From Actinomycetota bacterium (GTDB lineage Bacteria > Actinomycetota > Acidimicrobiia > Acidimicrobiales > JAJPHD01), in contig JAJPHD010000010.1 of assembly GCA_021325455.1 (NCBI GenBank), forward strand, positions 124,001-188,000: a stretch of 64,000 nucleotides of DNA, read 5' to 3'. Position 1 is the stretch's first letter, and the number at the start of each line of letters is the position of its first letter. Under the pieces are notes generated by a model that saw only the letters and a program-made list of their open reading frames with translations, had not been told where the DNA came from and made no database searches. Made by a program: the position numbers and the translations under genes. Shown in pieces: positions 18,395 to 29,653 of this stretch.

Positions 18395-19186
18395 CTACTC
18401 GTCCCAGGGAACGTAGCGGGCAGCGCGGTCGATGTGCAGGTACATGTCCATGGCCACCGGGCGCCGCAGCTCCTCGGCCAGCTGGCCGAGAAGGCCGGCC
18501 GTGCGGGCCAGGAGGGCAAAGCCCCGCAGCATGGGGATGGGCAGGCCCAGGTCGGCCAGCGCCGCGCCGCACACCCCGGCCCCGTTCAGGGGCAGCTGAC
18601 GGCCGATAACCCGGGGGTGGACACGGCCCACGGCCTCGTAGAGGGCGAGGTGGGGGCCCTTGGTCCCTTCCTCCTCCGCCAGCCGGATGAGGACGGGAGT
18701 GCGGGGATCGACGTCCTTGTGCACGGGGTGCCCCAGGCCGGGGACGAGCCTCCCGGCGGCCCTGGCCCCGGTGAGCACCTCGAGGGCCATGGCGTCCCAT
18801 CCCCGCTCATCGGTGGGCAGCGGCCCTTGGTGGGAGGCGAGAGCCGAGGAGAGGAAGAGGCCGGTGTCCTCGGTGACCCCGAGGAAGCGGGACCCTCCAC
18901 CCAGCAGGCCCGCCGCCAGAGCCCCCTGCAAGGAGTCGGGGGCGCTCAGGTAGGTGAGCCGGCTGGCGATGGCGGTGGGCGTGAAGCCATGGTCGGCCAG
19001 GGCCACCAGCACCGCCTCGAACACCCTGAGCTGCCCCGGGCTGGGCCGGTGCCCTGCCACCAGCCAGAAGGCGAGCTCCCCGAAGCCGACCCTTCCCATG
19101 AGGTCCCGGGCCAGGTCCTGGCCCAGCAGGCGGATACTCGCCGGGTCGGAGGTGCCAAGCGACGTGGGGTACCCGTCGGCGCTCAC
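18395..19186 (-). CDS. Citryl-CoA lyase-like (citrate synthase family, single-domain) protein
   Basis: A 263-residue member of the citrate synthase fold, much shorter than citrate synthase (about 430) and close to the CitE-independent citryl-CoA lyase domain. The motifs PGLGHPVHKDVDPRTP (catalytic His) and AMDMYLHIDRAARYVPWDE match such lyases. It should cleave a citryl-CoA-like thioester to oxaloacetate plus an acyl-CoA. Between a CaiB-type CoA transferase and LigAB it could act on the CoA ester of a citrate-like ring-cleavage product. GTG start overlaps the CaiB stop. Confidence 0.8.
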   Translation of the reverse strand: MSADGYPTSLGTSDPASIRLLGQDLARDLMGRVGFGELAFWLVAGHRPSPGQLRVFEAVLVALADHGFTPTAIASRLTYLSAPDSLQGALAAGLLGGGSRFLGVTEDTGLFLSSALASHQGPLPTDERGWDAMALEVLTGARAAGRLVPGLGHPVHKDVDPRTPVLIRLAEEEGTKGPHLALYEAVGRVHPRVIGRQLPLNGAGVCGAALADLGLPIPMLRGFALLARTAGLLGQLAEELRRPVAMDMYLHIDRAARYVPWDE

Positions 19187-20382
19187 CGTTCCGCGTCCCC
19201 TTCAGGGGACAGGAGCCAGCGGCGGATCTCCTCACCCTGCTCGTCGGGCCGGGGAGGTGGCAGGCGGTAGGCGGGAGCGGTCCGGGAGAACGTGATGGGA
19301 TTGCGGACCATCGGAAGGGCGGCCTCCCCCTCGCCCACCTTCACCACCGGCTCGAGGCCCACCTCCTCGGCGAAGGCCACGCCGGCGTCCAGGGTGTTGA
19401 TGGGGGCGCAGGGGACGCCCGCTGCGATCAGGTCGTCGAACCACTCCCTCGAGGTCCTGGTGGCCAGCCGCCGGACCAGGAGGGGGCGCAGCTCGTCCCG
19501 GTGAGCCGTCCGGTCCTGGTTGTGGGCGAACCTGGGGTCGGCTGCCAGGTCCTCCAGGCCGAGCACCTTCACCAGGGCCTGGAACTGGAGGTCGTTGCCG
19601 GCGATGACCACCAGCTCGCCGTCGGCGGTGGGCAGGGGCTCGTAGGGGAAGAGGCTCGGGTGGGCGTTGCCCATCCGGTAGGGGACCACCCCGCCCGAGA
19701 CGTAGGCAGACGCGTGGTTGACCAGACCGGAGAGGGCCGAGGCCAGGAGGCTCACCTCCACGTGCTGGCCCTGGCCGGTCTGCCGGCGGTGGGACAGGGC
19801 GGCCAGGATGCCGATGGTGGCGTGCATGCCCGCCATGACGTCGAAGACCGAGATGCCGGCCCGGAAGGCGGGGCCCTCGGGGTCGCCGGTGAGGCTCATC
19901 AGGCCCGATATGGCCTGCACCATGAGGTCGTAGCCGGGAAGGGACTTGGCCCTCGGGGAGGAGCCGAACCCGGTGATGGAGGCATAGACGATGCCCGGGT
20001 TGGCAGCGCTCACCGTGGCGTAGTCCAGGCCGAAGCGGGAGAGGCCACCCGGCTTGAAGTTCTCCACCATGACGTCCGCCCGCCTGGCCAGCTGACGGGC
20101 GGCCTCCAGGTCCCGGGGGACCGAGAGGTCGAGCACCACCGAGCGCTTGTTGCGGTTGATCGCCAGGTAGTAGGTGGACACCCCGTTGCGCTCGGGAGGT
20201 ACCCAGGTGCGGGAGTCGTCCCCTCTCGGAGCCTCCACCTTCACCACGTCCGCCCCCAGGTCGGCCAGCATCATGGTGCAGTAGGGGCCGGCCAGGATGC
20301 GGGAGAAGTCGGCGACCAGCAGGCCACCGAGGGGCCCGGAGCCCGGCCCTGACCCGGCCGGGGGCCTGCCGTCACCGGCCAC
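19183..20382 (-). CDS. CaiB/BaiF family (class III) CoA transferase
   Basis: A class III CoA transferase of about 399 residues. VADFSRILAGPYCTMMLADLGADVVKVE and FKPGGLSRFGLDY are the family N-terminal signature, with the catalytic Asp expected in the GYDLMVQAISGLM region. It should move CoA from a donor thioester onto a carboxylate. The GTG at 20382 is preferred because it overlaps the upstream stop only slightly; an ATG at 20427 would add 15 residues. Position before the citryl-CoA-lyase-like gene suggests paired activation and cleavage. Confidence 0.88.
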   Translation of the reverse strand: MAGDGRPPAGSGPGSGPLGGLLVADFSRILAGPYCTMMLADLGADVVKVEAPRGDDSRTWVPPERNGVSTYYLAINRNKRSVVLDLSVPRDLEAARQLARRADVMVENFKPGGLSRFGLDYATVSAANPGIVYASITGFGSSPRAKSLPGYDLMVQAISGLMSLTGDPEGPAFRAGISVFDVMAGMHATIGILAALSHRRQTGQGQHVEVSLLASALSGLVNHASAYVSGGVVPYRMGNAHPSLFPYEPLPTADGELVVIAGNDLQFQALVKVLGLEDLAADPRFAHNQDRTAHRDELRPLLVRRLATRTSREWFDDLIAAGVPCAPINTLDAGVAFAEEVGLEPVVKVGEGEAALPMVRNPITFSRTAPAYRLPPPRPDEQGEEIRRWLLSPEGDAER

Positions 20383-21865
20383 GGCCGGCCTCCTCCCCCG
20401 CCGGGGGTCGCCGACCCGGGTCTGCATGGGTGGATGCGCTCCGGTACTCGGTATAGGTGTAGGGGTTGTCGAGGACCCTGGTCTCGGGGATGTCGGGGTT
20501 CATGCCCTTCACCCACGCCTCCTCCCCCAGGGAGGAGCGCAGGTGCTCCACCGTGGACTCAACCGCCCGGCGGGCCGAGGCCAGGTCGACACCGACCAGG
20601 CGGTGCTCGTGCTTCACCAGCCGGCCGTTGACGAGGACGGTGTGGACATCCCCTCGCTGGGCCTGGAAGGCGATGTGGCCGTAGGGGTTGAGGAGAGGGA
20701 ACATCGCCGGTGAGGAGCCGTTCTTGATCAGCACCACGTCCGCCTTCTTGCCGGGCTCCAGGCTACCCACCAGGCCGTCCAGGCCGAGGGCCCTGGAGCC
20801 GCCCCGGGTAGCCCATTCCACCACCTGTTCGGCGCGCAGGTGGCAGTGCGTGACCGTCTCCCCCTTGGCATGGGCCTCGAGGTGCTCACGGGCCCGGTCG
20901 GCGCCGAGCGTGGCGCGCATGGCCGAGAACAGGTCGGCGCTCCACCACACGCTGGTGTCCATGGAGAGGCTCACCGGTATGCCGTGGGACCGCAGGGCCC
21001 AGGTGGGTGGGTAGCCCTGCCCGCAACTCTGCTCGCTCTCGGTGGCCACCGACACCACCCCCCCGGTGGCGGCGATCCGGTGGTAGGAGTCGTGGCTCAA
21101 GGTGGCGGCGTGCACGTAGATGGTGCCAGGGGTGGCGAAGCCATGGTCGTGCATGAGCCGGATCCCGTCATCACCAGTGGCCCCCCAGACCCCGGCATGG
21201 GTCGTCACCCGCACCCCCAGCTCGCGAGCCACCTCGAAGGCGGCCCGCTCGGGGAAGGACGGGTCGCCGGTGACGTCGAAGGCCAGCTGGAAGCCCAGCA
21301 TGTCGTCGCCCACCGGGATCCTCCGCTTCACGAAGTCGGCGAACTCCGGCCTTGTCGACCACTCCCAGGGCCCGGCCTGGATGTTCCCGTAGGCGAGGAC
21401 GAAGCGGCCGGGGACCGCCTCCAGGGCATCGAGGGCAGCCTCGGCATGGTCCACGGTCTGCAGGCCGTGGGACCAGTCGACGGTGGTGGTGACCCCGGCC
21501 TCCAGGGACTCGAGAGCCGAGAGCAGGTTGCCGGCGTAGACGTCCTCGGGGCGGAACAGCCTGCCGTGCTCCAGGTAGTACCAGACGAAGTACTGGGTGA
21601 GGGTCCAGTCGGCGCCGTAGCCCCTCATGGCCGTCTGCCACATGTGCCGGTGGGTGTCGATCATCCCCGGCATGAGGATCCCCCCGGCCGCATCGACCTC
21701 CAGGGTCCCCTCGGGCACGGCCAGCGAGGGGCCCACGGCCTCGATCCTCTGCCCCACGACCAGCAGGTCCGCCTCGGGCAGGACCTGCCTGGCGTCGTCC
21801 ATGGTCACGATCGTCCCCCGCCGGAAGACCAGCGGCCGGCCCGGCTCCTCTCCCTGTGCGCCCAT
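20372..21865 (-). CDS. Amidohydrolase (cytosine deaminase / chlorohydrolase-like)
   Basis: A 497-residue metal-dependent hydrolase. MIDTHRHMWQTAMRGYGADW gives the metal-binding H-x-H, VTTHAGVWG the third His, and SMDTSVWW the catalytic Asp; LEPGKKADVVLI is the typical C-terminal strand. Relatives deaminate or dechlorinate heterocycles or hydrolyse S-adenosylhomocysteine analogues. The ATG is preceded by AAGGAGG at ideal spacing, the best ribosome site of the operon, so this is the first gene. The 88 bases before it, after aconitase, may hold an operon promoter. Confidence 0.85.
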   Translation of the reverse strand: MGAQGEEPGRPLVFRRGTIVTMDDARQVLPEADLLVVGQRIEAVGPSLAVPEGTLEVDAAGGILMPGMIDTHRHMWQTAMRGYGADWTLTQYFVWYYLEHGRLFRPEDVYAGNLLSALESLEAGVTTTVDWSHGLQTVDHAEAALDALEAVPGRFVLAYGNIQAGPWEWSTRPEFADFVKRRIPVGDDMLGFQLAFDVTGDPSFPERAAFEVARELGVRVTTHAGVWGATGDDGIRLMHDHGFATPGTIYVHAATLSHDSYHRIAATGGVVSVATESEQSCGQGYPPTWALRSHGIPVSLSMDTSVWWSADLFSAMRATLGADRAREHLEAHAKGETVTHCHLRAEQVVEWATRGGSRALGLDGLVGSLEPGKKADVVLIKNGSSPAMFPLLNPYGHIAFQAQRGDVHTVLVNGRLVKHEHRLVGVDLASARRAVESTVEHLRSSLGEEAWVKGMNPDIPETRVLDNPYTYTEYRSASTHADPGRRPPAGEEAGRGR

Positions 21866-21953
21866 CCCTTGCCCTCCTTGGTCCCGGGGCGAGCCTAACG
21901 CCGGGTGGCGTGGCACACCGGGTCCGGTCCCCCCCTCCCGGCCGGCCTGGCCC

Positions 21954-24593
<2,640 letters not shown>

Positions 24594-24634
24594 CGGTCGG
24601 CATGCTACTTACCCCGCGTCGTAGCCTGGCGCTG

Positions 24635-25009
24635 ATGCCGGCGTGCGCGGTGCGGATATACGACGACCAGGGCCCTGGTGACGCCAGGCGCATACTCGTG
24701 GACCGGCTTTGGCCGAGAGGGGTGAAGAAGGAGAAGGCACGGCTCGACGAGTGGATGAGGGAGGTGGCCCCGAGCGCCGAGCTGCGCACCTGGTACGGCC
24801 ATGATCCCTCCCGCTTCTCCGAGTTCTCCCGCCGTTACCGGGCCGAGCTGCGCCATCCTCCTGCCTCGGAGGCCCTCGACCGCCTGGTCGAGATGGCCCG
24901 GGAGGGACCCGTCAGCCTGCTGACCGCCACCCGCGACCTGGAGCGGTCGGGGGCCGCCGTCCTTGCCGACGTGGTGAACGGGCGCATCAGGCGGCGGGCG
25001 GGAGGGTGA
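24635..25009 (+). CDS. DUF488 family protein
   Basis: A 124-residue cytoplasmic protein of the YeaO-like DUF488 branch. Typical motifs are RIYDDQGPGDARRILVDRLWPRG near the N-terminus, DEWMREVAPSAELRTWYGHDP in the middle and VSLLTATRD near the C-terminus. No biochemical function is established for this branch. The ATG at 24635 is chosen over an upstream ATG that would add 11 residues in the acnA promoter region. It overlaps the lipoprotein gene. Confidence 0.88.
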   Translation: MPACAVRIYDDQGPGDARRILVDRLWPRGVKKEKARLDEWMREVAPSAELRTWYGHDPSRFSEFSRRYRAELRHPPASEALDRLVEMAREGPVSLLTATRDLERSGAAVLADVVNGRIRRRAGG

Positions 25010-25776
25010 TGGGCCGGCCCCGGTCCCGGGGACGGGGGGCGGGAGCCGCCACCGCTCTCCTTTCGCTTCTCTGCCTCCTCCTGGCCGCCTGCGGCGCCCC
25101 GGCCAAGCCCAAGGCCCCCCGGCACGCCCTGGCGGCCAATCCCCACCAGGGGTCGCTCCTCACCCGGCCCCGCCGGCCCGCCCACCACCAGCGCCGGCCG
25201 GGCCCGCCGCCCCCACCCCCCAGCACGACCACCAGCACCACGGTGAACCCCGGCCGGCTGCCGCAGACCCCAGCCCGCCCCACCACCGACGCCGCCTTCA
25301 ACGACAGGATGGAGGCCTTGTGGCGAGGCGTGGTCAAGGGATCGGTCGGCCCCGCCATGGCCGCCTTCTTCCCGCTCGATGCCTATCTCCAGGTGAAGGC
25401 CATCGCCGACCCCGGCGCCGATTGGCACCAGCGCCTGGTGGCCGAGTACGCCGCTGACATCCAGGCTGCCCACCGCCTCCTCGGCCCCCATCCTGCTCAG
25501 GCCCACCTCCTCCGGGTGGAGGTGCCCACCTGGCAGGAGGCCTGGATCCCACCGGGCGACTGCTACAACCGGATCGGCTACTGGCATGTGCCCGGCTCCC
25601 GCCTGCTGTACCGGGAGGGTGGCCAGCTGAGGTCGTTCGGCATCGCCTCGCTCATCTCCTGGCGCGGCGCCTGGTACGTGGTGCACCTCGGAGCCGTGCT
25701 CCGCCCCGGGCCCGGCGGGGTGGTGGACAGCCCTGCGGTGGGGGCAGGTGCCTTCGGCCCTCCCGGCGGCTGCTGA
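25006..25776 (+). CDS. Predicted lipoprotein of unknown function
   Basis: A 256-residue secreted protein. A hydrophobic segment (about residues 12-27) ends in LLAAC, a clear lipobox, so the mature N-terminus is lipidated Cys29. A Pro/Thr-rich linker (residues about 60-85) precedes a globular domain of about 170 residues with LWRGVVKGSVGPAMAAFFPLDAYLQVKAI and CYNRIGYWHVPGSRLLY. No enzyme motif is visible. Related actinobacterial lipoproteins are uncharacterised. It is followed without a gap by a second secreted protein. Confidence 0.75.
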   Translation: MMGRPRSRGRGAGAATALLSLLCLLLAACGAPAKPKAPRHALAANPHQGSLLTRPRRPAHHQRRPGPPPPPPSTTTSTTVNPGRLPQTPARPTTDAAFNDRMEALWRGVVKGSVGPAMAAFFPLDAYLQVKAIADPGADWHQRLVAEYAADIQAAHRLLGPHPAQAHLLRVEVPTWQEAWIPPGDCYNRIGYWHVPGSRLLYREGGQLRSFGIASLISWRGAWYVVHLGAVLRPGPGGVVDSPAVGAGAFGPPGGC

Positions 25777-26742
25777 GTGGGCCCCCGGGAGCCTTCAGGG
25801 AGCCGACGGTGGACGAGCGGGGCCGTGGGCATGCTCGTCACGATGACCGTCCTCGCCGCCTGTGGCAACGTGGCGGGAGGCCCCCTTCCCGCTCCGGCCC
25901 GGGAACGGTTGGCTCGCTCCGCGGCCCGGCTCTCCCCCTGCGGGCGCTCCCGGCCCCACCCCTACCACCACGTGATCTGGATCTGGATGGAGAACCGTTC
26001 CTACGCATCGGTCATCGGGTCGCCATCCGGCCCGTTCCAGACGTCGCTCGCCAAGGAGTGCGGCCTGGCCACCAACTACCACGGGGTAGCCCACCCCTCC
26101 CTGCCCAACTACCTGGCCGCCACGGGTGGGTCCACCTTCGGGGTCACCGACGACGGCAGCCCGGGCGAACATGCCATCTCGGCTCCCTCGCTCTTCGCTG
26201 ACCTGGAGGCCCACGGGCGCACATGGGCCTCCTACGAGGAGTCCATGCCGGGACGGTGCTGGCTCACCAACCAGGGCCTGTACGCCGCCAAGCACGATCC
26301 GGCCGCCTACTACGTCGGCATCCGCCCCGCCTGCCGGCGCCACGACGTCCCCATGGGCAGCCCGGCGAGGGGCGCCTTCCACTGGGCCCTGGCCAGCGGG
26401 GACCTGGCGTCGTTCTCGTTCGTCACTCCCAACCTGTGCGACGACGCCCACGACTGCTCCACGGCCACGGGGGACCGGTGGCTGGCAGCGTGGGTAGCCG
26501 CCATCGTGAGGAGCCCGGCCTACCGGGCGGGCAGCACGGTCCTGTTCATCGTCTACGACGAAGGGGAGCCGGGCAACCACGTTCCCGCCATAGTCGTCTC
26601 CCCCTCTACCCGCCCCGGCACCCGCTCGGCCACCTACTTCGACCACTACTCGCTGCTGCGCACCACCGAGGACCTGCTGGGCGTGCCCCCCCTGGGACGC
26701 AGCCGGCGGTCGGTGTCCATGGCCGCGGCCTTCGGCCTGTAG
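25777..26742 (+). CDS. Secreted phosphoesterase (acid phosphatase/phospholipase C superfamily)
   Basis: A 321-residue exported protein. A short hydrophobic stretch ending VLAACG (about residues 26-31) resembles a lipobox. The mature domain matches PF04185-type phosphoesterases: HHVIWIWMENRSYASVIG (metal-binding Glu/Asn), YHGVAHPSLPNYLAATGG (catalytic Ser/Thr region), IVYDEGEPGNHVPAIVVSP and a late YFDHYSLLRTTEDLLG. Likely removes phosphate from extracellular esters. GTG start immediately after the lipoprotein stop. Confidence 0.87.
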   Translation: MGPREPSGSRRWTSGAVGMLVTMTVLAACGNVAGGPLPAPARERLARSAARLSPCGRSRPHPYHHVIWIWMENRSYASVIGSPSGPFQTSLAKECGLATNYHGVAHPSLPNYLAATGGSTFGVTDDGSPGEHAISAPSLFADLEAHGRTWASYEESMPGRCWLTNQGLYAAKHDPAAYYVGIRPACRRHDVPMGSPARGAFHWALASGDLASFSFVTPNLCDDAHDCSTATGDRWLAAWVAAIVRSPAYRAGSTVLFIVYDEGEPGNHVPAIVVSPSTRPGTRSATYFDHYSLLRTTEDLLGVPPLGRSRRSVSMAAAFGL

Positions 26743-27224
26743 AGGCCTCTCCTCCTCGGCCGGCGGTAGCGGTGCCAGCAGGCTGCCACGCCCACCAGGA
26801 CACCCACGGTGACCCACCCGAGGGCGGCCAGCACCAGGGCCAGCGCCCCGGCTCCGAGCCATCCGAGCGCCCTCCCGCCCGGCGGTTCCCCCCGCCAGGC
26901 GCCTCTCACCAGGGGCACCAGCCACCAGACCACCACCGCTCCGATCAGGGCCGCAAAGGCCAGCCGGTGGGCGTCGAACCAGTTCGACACGGCCCCCACC
27001 ACCGCACCAGCCAGGAACGCCACCACTGCCGCTCCCACCAGGGCGGGCCAGCCGGCCCGGCCCCGCCGCCCACGCCGTGGGGGGGCGGGACCGGCCACCT
27101 CGGCCAGCACGGCGATCCCCACCGGCCGCCCCGGTGCCGGTGGCTCCCTCAAGCCCTCGGGGGCGCTCTGGCCCATCGGGGAGCAACGGTAGCGCCGGCC
27201 CGGGGACGCCTCAGGGATGGTCAC
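26646..27224 (-). CDS. Hypothetical membrane protein
   Basis: A 192-residue reading frame with three to four hydrophobic segments: WPALVGAAVVAFLAGAVVGA, LAFAALIGAVVVWWLVPLV, WLGAGALALVLAALGW and VTVGVLVGVAAC. The N-terminal 50 residues are Pro/Arg-rich. It is not recognised as any family. Its 3' end overlaps the convergent phosphoesterase gene by 97 bases, and an internal ATG at 27176 could be the true start. The membrane pattern favours a real gene over a shadow. Confidence 0.5.
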   Translation of the reverse strand: MTIPEASPGRRYRCSPMGQSAPEGLREPPAPGRPVGIAVLAEVAGPAPPRRGRRGRAGWPALVGAAVVAFLAGAVVGAVSNWFDAHRLAFAALIGAVVVWWLVPLVRGAWRGEPPGGRALGWLGAGALALVLAALGWVTVGVLVGVAACWHRYRRPRRRGLYRPKAAAMDTDRRLRPRGGTPSRSSVVRSSE

Positions 27225-27263
27225 CGGCCCGTGCCCCCACCAGGGAGCCGTGGACGGCTACGG

Positions 27264-28553
27264 CTACCTCCTGGCCACCCCGTGGAGTGGGCGGGCGAAC
27301 ATGGCGATGAAGTCCCTGGCATAGGGCTGGAAGTAGCGCTCCCCGCCGTGGTCCATGTCGGGCAGGAGCTTCTGGGCGTTGGCGGGGCCAGCCGGCTGGC
27401 CAGGTGCCGGGTCGAAGGTGGAGAACGTCGTCCACTCGTAGTTGATGTCCATCTCCATGGCCCTCACCGCCCCGGCGTGGAGGAGGACGTTGGCCAGGGA
27501 TGACACCGAGAGGCCGTTCCCCGCCGCGTAGAGGAGGGCCCCGTTGGCCGTGACCCCCACCCCGGAGCGCCACACCAGGACCTGGTTGTCAACGGTGGCC
27601 CCCCACTGGTCGAAGTTGGAGGTGGCCAGGCCGGGGACCATGTGGCCGTGGTCGATGATCAAGGTGAGGTTCTGGCGCACCGCCGCCACCTCGGGGGTCA
27701 TGCGGACCTCGGTTCCCCAGGAGCCGACGTTCACGGTCCCGTTCTTGTAGATGACGAGGGACGCCGCTCCCCTCACCAGGGGCTGGGCCAGCTTGCCGTA
27801 GGCGTAGTACCCGCCATGGGCGTCCTGCATCTTGAACCCGGAGTTGAAGGTGGCCACCAGGGTCCTGCGCATGCTGGGTGGGATGGGCGAGGCATAGGGC
27901 CAGGGCCCGTCGCCCGGCTCCTCCGAGCCAGCGAACATCTTGGCCGTGAGCAGCTTGGGGTCCATCCACGCCACCCCGGTGACCAGGCTGGTATGGACGG
28001 TGTCGGGGCGGATGTCGGCCACATAGACGGCGGGCAGCCCATCCACCTTCCGCCCGGCGGGGTGCCACACGCCCTCACCGGCAAGAGCCGGCTTGGCAAT
28101 GGTGGGGATGGGCTTGGGGGCCGGCAGGTGCGGCGGCCCGGTCGCATGGCGAGCGGTGGCGGGCGGCGACGCCGTGCGAGCGGTGCCGGGCGGCGACGCC
28201 GTGCGAGCCCTGGGGGCCCGCGGGGAGGGACGGATGTACCCGGGCGGCGGCTTGCCTCCCTTGGGAGGAGCATGGAGGCGGTACCAGAAGTTCTCGATCC
28301 CGGCCACCAGCCAGCCGCCGCCGTGGGAGCGGATCCACTCCACCGTCGACACTGCCACCCCGCCATTGCCGGGGACCGTCACGGCGTGCCCCCACGACCA
28401 ACCAATGGGGACGAGGGCCAAGATGACAACCACTGCCAGGCGGCGCCGCCACACCCGCCAGCGCGACCGGCGGTGGTGGCGGCCCCGGTCCGAGGGCGGC
28501 CCTGCGGGGGGGCCACCGGGGGGGGCGCGGCGCTCGGTCTCAGTGCGCAGCAT
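27264..28553 (-). CDS. Membrane-anchored phosphodiester glycosidase (NAGPA-like) domain protein
   Basis: A 429-residue protein: basic cytoplasmic N-terminus, one membrane helix (about residues 37-56, LAVVVILALVPIGWSWG), a Pro/Thr/Ala linker (about 95-150) containing a 9-residue tandem repeat, then a NAGPA/DUF2233-type domain. That domain shows VATFNSGFKMQDAHGGYYA, LTLIIDHGHMVPG and AMEMDINYEWTTFSTF. Relatives hydrolyse phosphodiester-linked sugars on glycans or wall polymers. Outside-facing orientation is inferred. The ATG overlaps the end of the upstream cytochrome-like gene by 14 bases. Confidence 0.8.
   Translation of the reverse strand: MLRTETERRAPPGGPPAGPPSDRGRHHRRSRWRVWRRRLAVVVILALVPIGWSWGHAVTVPGNGGVAVSTVEWIRSHGGGWLVAGIENFWYRLHAPPKGGKPPPGYIRPSPRAPRARTASPPGTARTASPPATARHATGPPHLPAPKPIPTIAKPALAGEGVWHPAGRKVDGLPAVYVADIRPDTVHTSLVTGVAWMDPKLLTAKMFAGSEEPGDGPWPYASPIPPSMRRTLVATFNSGFKMQDAHGGYYAYGKLAQPLVRGAASLVIYKNGTVNVGSWGTEVRMTPEVAAVRQNLTLIIDHGHMVPGLATSNFDQWGATVDNQVLVWRSGVGVTANGALLYAAGNGLSVSSLANVLLHAGAVRAMEMDINYEWTTFSTFDPAPGQPAGPANAQKLLPDMDHGGERYFQPYARDFIAMFARPLHGVARR
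28149..28202. repeat. 27-bp tandem repeat, two copies, inside the NAGPA-like gene
   Basis: Two adjacent 27-base units (28149-28175 and 28176-28202) differ at one base. A partial third copy of about seven bases follows. Because 27 is a multiple of three, the repeat encodes a 9-residue unit (T-A-R-T-A-S-P-P-G/A) in the linker between membrane anchor and enzyme domain. It is likely to vary in copy number among strains. Confidence 0.85.
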
Positions 28554-29244
28554 GGACCCAGTTGACCCAGCCGCTGGCCATCCCCCGGGTCAGTACCCCA
28601 AGTCCCACCCCGGCAACCAGGCTGGCCACGACGGCCGCCTGGCGCAGCCGGGCATGGGGGGCGGGCCGGCGCCGGCCCAGGGCGGCTGACCGGTCGGCCC
28701 AGGCCAGCCGGGCTGCCCTCAGGGCATGGGCCAGGACGTGGACGGTCATGACCCCGAACCACAGCACGAAGCTGGCCTTGTGCAGCGTGAGAAGGATCCC
28801 GTCAGCCGGGCCGGCGAGCCAGGACGCGACCCCCGTACCCAGCACCGCCACGGTGGTGACCACCACCACCGGCCCCAGGGCCCGGAGAAGGGGATGGGGT
28901 GGCCCGGCCCGCCGGTAGCGAGGGTCACGCAGGTAATAGCGGGCAAAGCGCCACAGGGTGGACCCCAGCTTCAGGACCACAGGAGGGATCAGGGCCAGGC
29001 CGATACCTATGTGCCACGAGATTAGGGGACCTATGAAGGGGATCGTCACACCCTCGGCGAAGAGCATGGCCACGAGCAGGGCGCCGGTCATCCCCGTCAG
29101 GCGGGCATTGGCCTCCACGCCGGGGTCTGCCCGGTCCCGGTGGCCGCGTAGACCGGCACGAGGGCGAGCCGTGGTCACCGGTCCAGTGTGCCGGATGGCC
29201 GCTGAGAGCTGCCTGAAGGCCCGGGCCGGGGGGGAACCGGTCAC
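28540..29244 (-). CDS. Four-helix membrane protein, possible b-type cytochrome
   Basis: A 234-residue membrane protein with four hydrophobic helices. Histidines lie in or next to helices (ISWHIGIGL, LTLHKASFVLWFGVMTVHVLAHALR), a pattern compatible with haem-b ligation as in cytochrome b561-like domains. No closer family is recognised. The GTG start overlaps the DoxX stop (GTGA); an in-frame GTG at 29178 is an alternative. It is part of a four-gene minus-strand unit (30235 to 27264). Confidence 0.6.
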   Translation of the reverse strand: MTGSPPARAFRQLSAAIRHTGPVTTARPRAGLRGHRDRADPGVEANARLTGMTGALLVAMLFAEGVTIPFIGPLISWHIGIGLALIPPVVLKLGSTLWRFARYYLRDPRYRRAGPPHPLLRALGPVVVVTTVAVLGTGVASWLAGPADGILLTLHKASFVLWFGVMTVHVLAHALRAARLAWADRSAALGRRRPAPHARLRQAAVVASLVAGVGLGVLTRGMASGWVNWVHAAH

Positions 29245-29639
29245 CTGGTGAGCACCAGGCGCTGGTGGCGGTGGGACATCACCGCCACTGCCAGCCCCAG
29301 GACGCCGAGATCCCTGGCCACGATGTCATTGAGACCGGGGATGGCCAGGGACACCACTATCTCCACCATCAAGACGGCGGCGATGCCTGCCGCCAGCCGG
29401 GGGGCGACGCCGAAGACCAGGGAGACCGACAGGACCATCAGCACGGCCCCGTGGGCCAGGACCGCCACGGTGGCCAGGCCGGAGGAGGGGCGGAGGAAGG
29501 GGACGTAGCCGGTCCACAGGTGGGGCTGGAGCAGCTCGTGGGCGCCGAACCAGGCGAAGACCAGCCCCAGGGCCACCCGGGAGCCGGCCGCGGCCCAGGG
29601 CTCCCAGCGCCCGTCGGCCTCCCTGCCTTCTGTCTTCAT
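29241..29639 (-). CDS. DoxX-like membrane protein
   Basis: A 132-residue protein with four membrane helices: ALGLVFAWFGAHEL, TVAVLAHGAVLMVLSVSLVFG, AAGIAAVLMVEIVVSLAI and DLGVLGLAVAVM. Helix number and the FAWFGAHELL start resemble the DoxX/SURF4 group, often linked to redox or quinone functions. A second DoxX-like gene lies at 37646-38257. ATG 14 bases after the preceding gene. Confidence 0.65.
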   Translation of the reverse strand: MKTEGREADGRWEPWAAAGSRVALGLVFAWFGAHELLQPHLWTGYVPFLRPSSGLATVAVLAHGAVLMVLSVSLVFGVAPRLAAGIAAVLMVEIVVSLAIPGLNDIVARDLGVLGLAVAVMSHRHQRLVLTR

Positions 29640-29653
29640 GGGACGTCCTCCCG

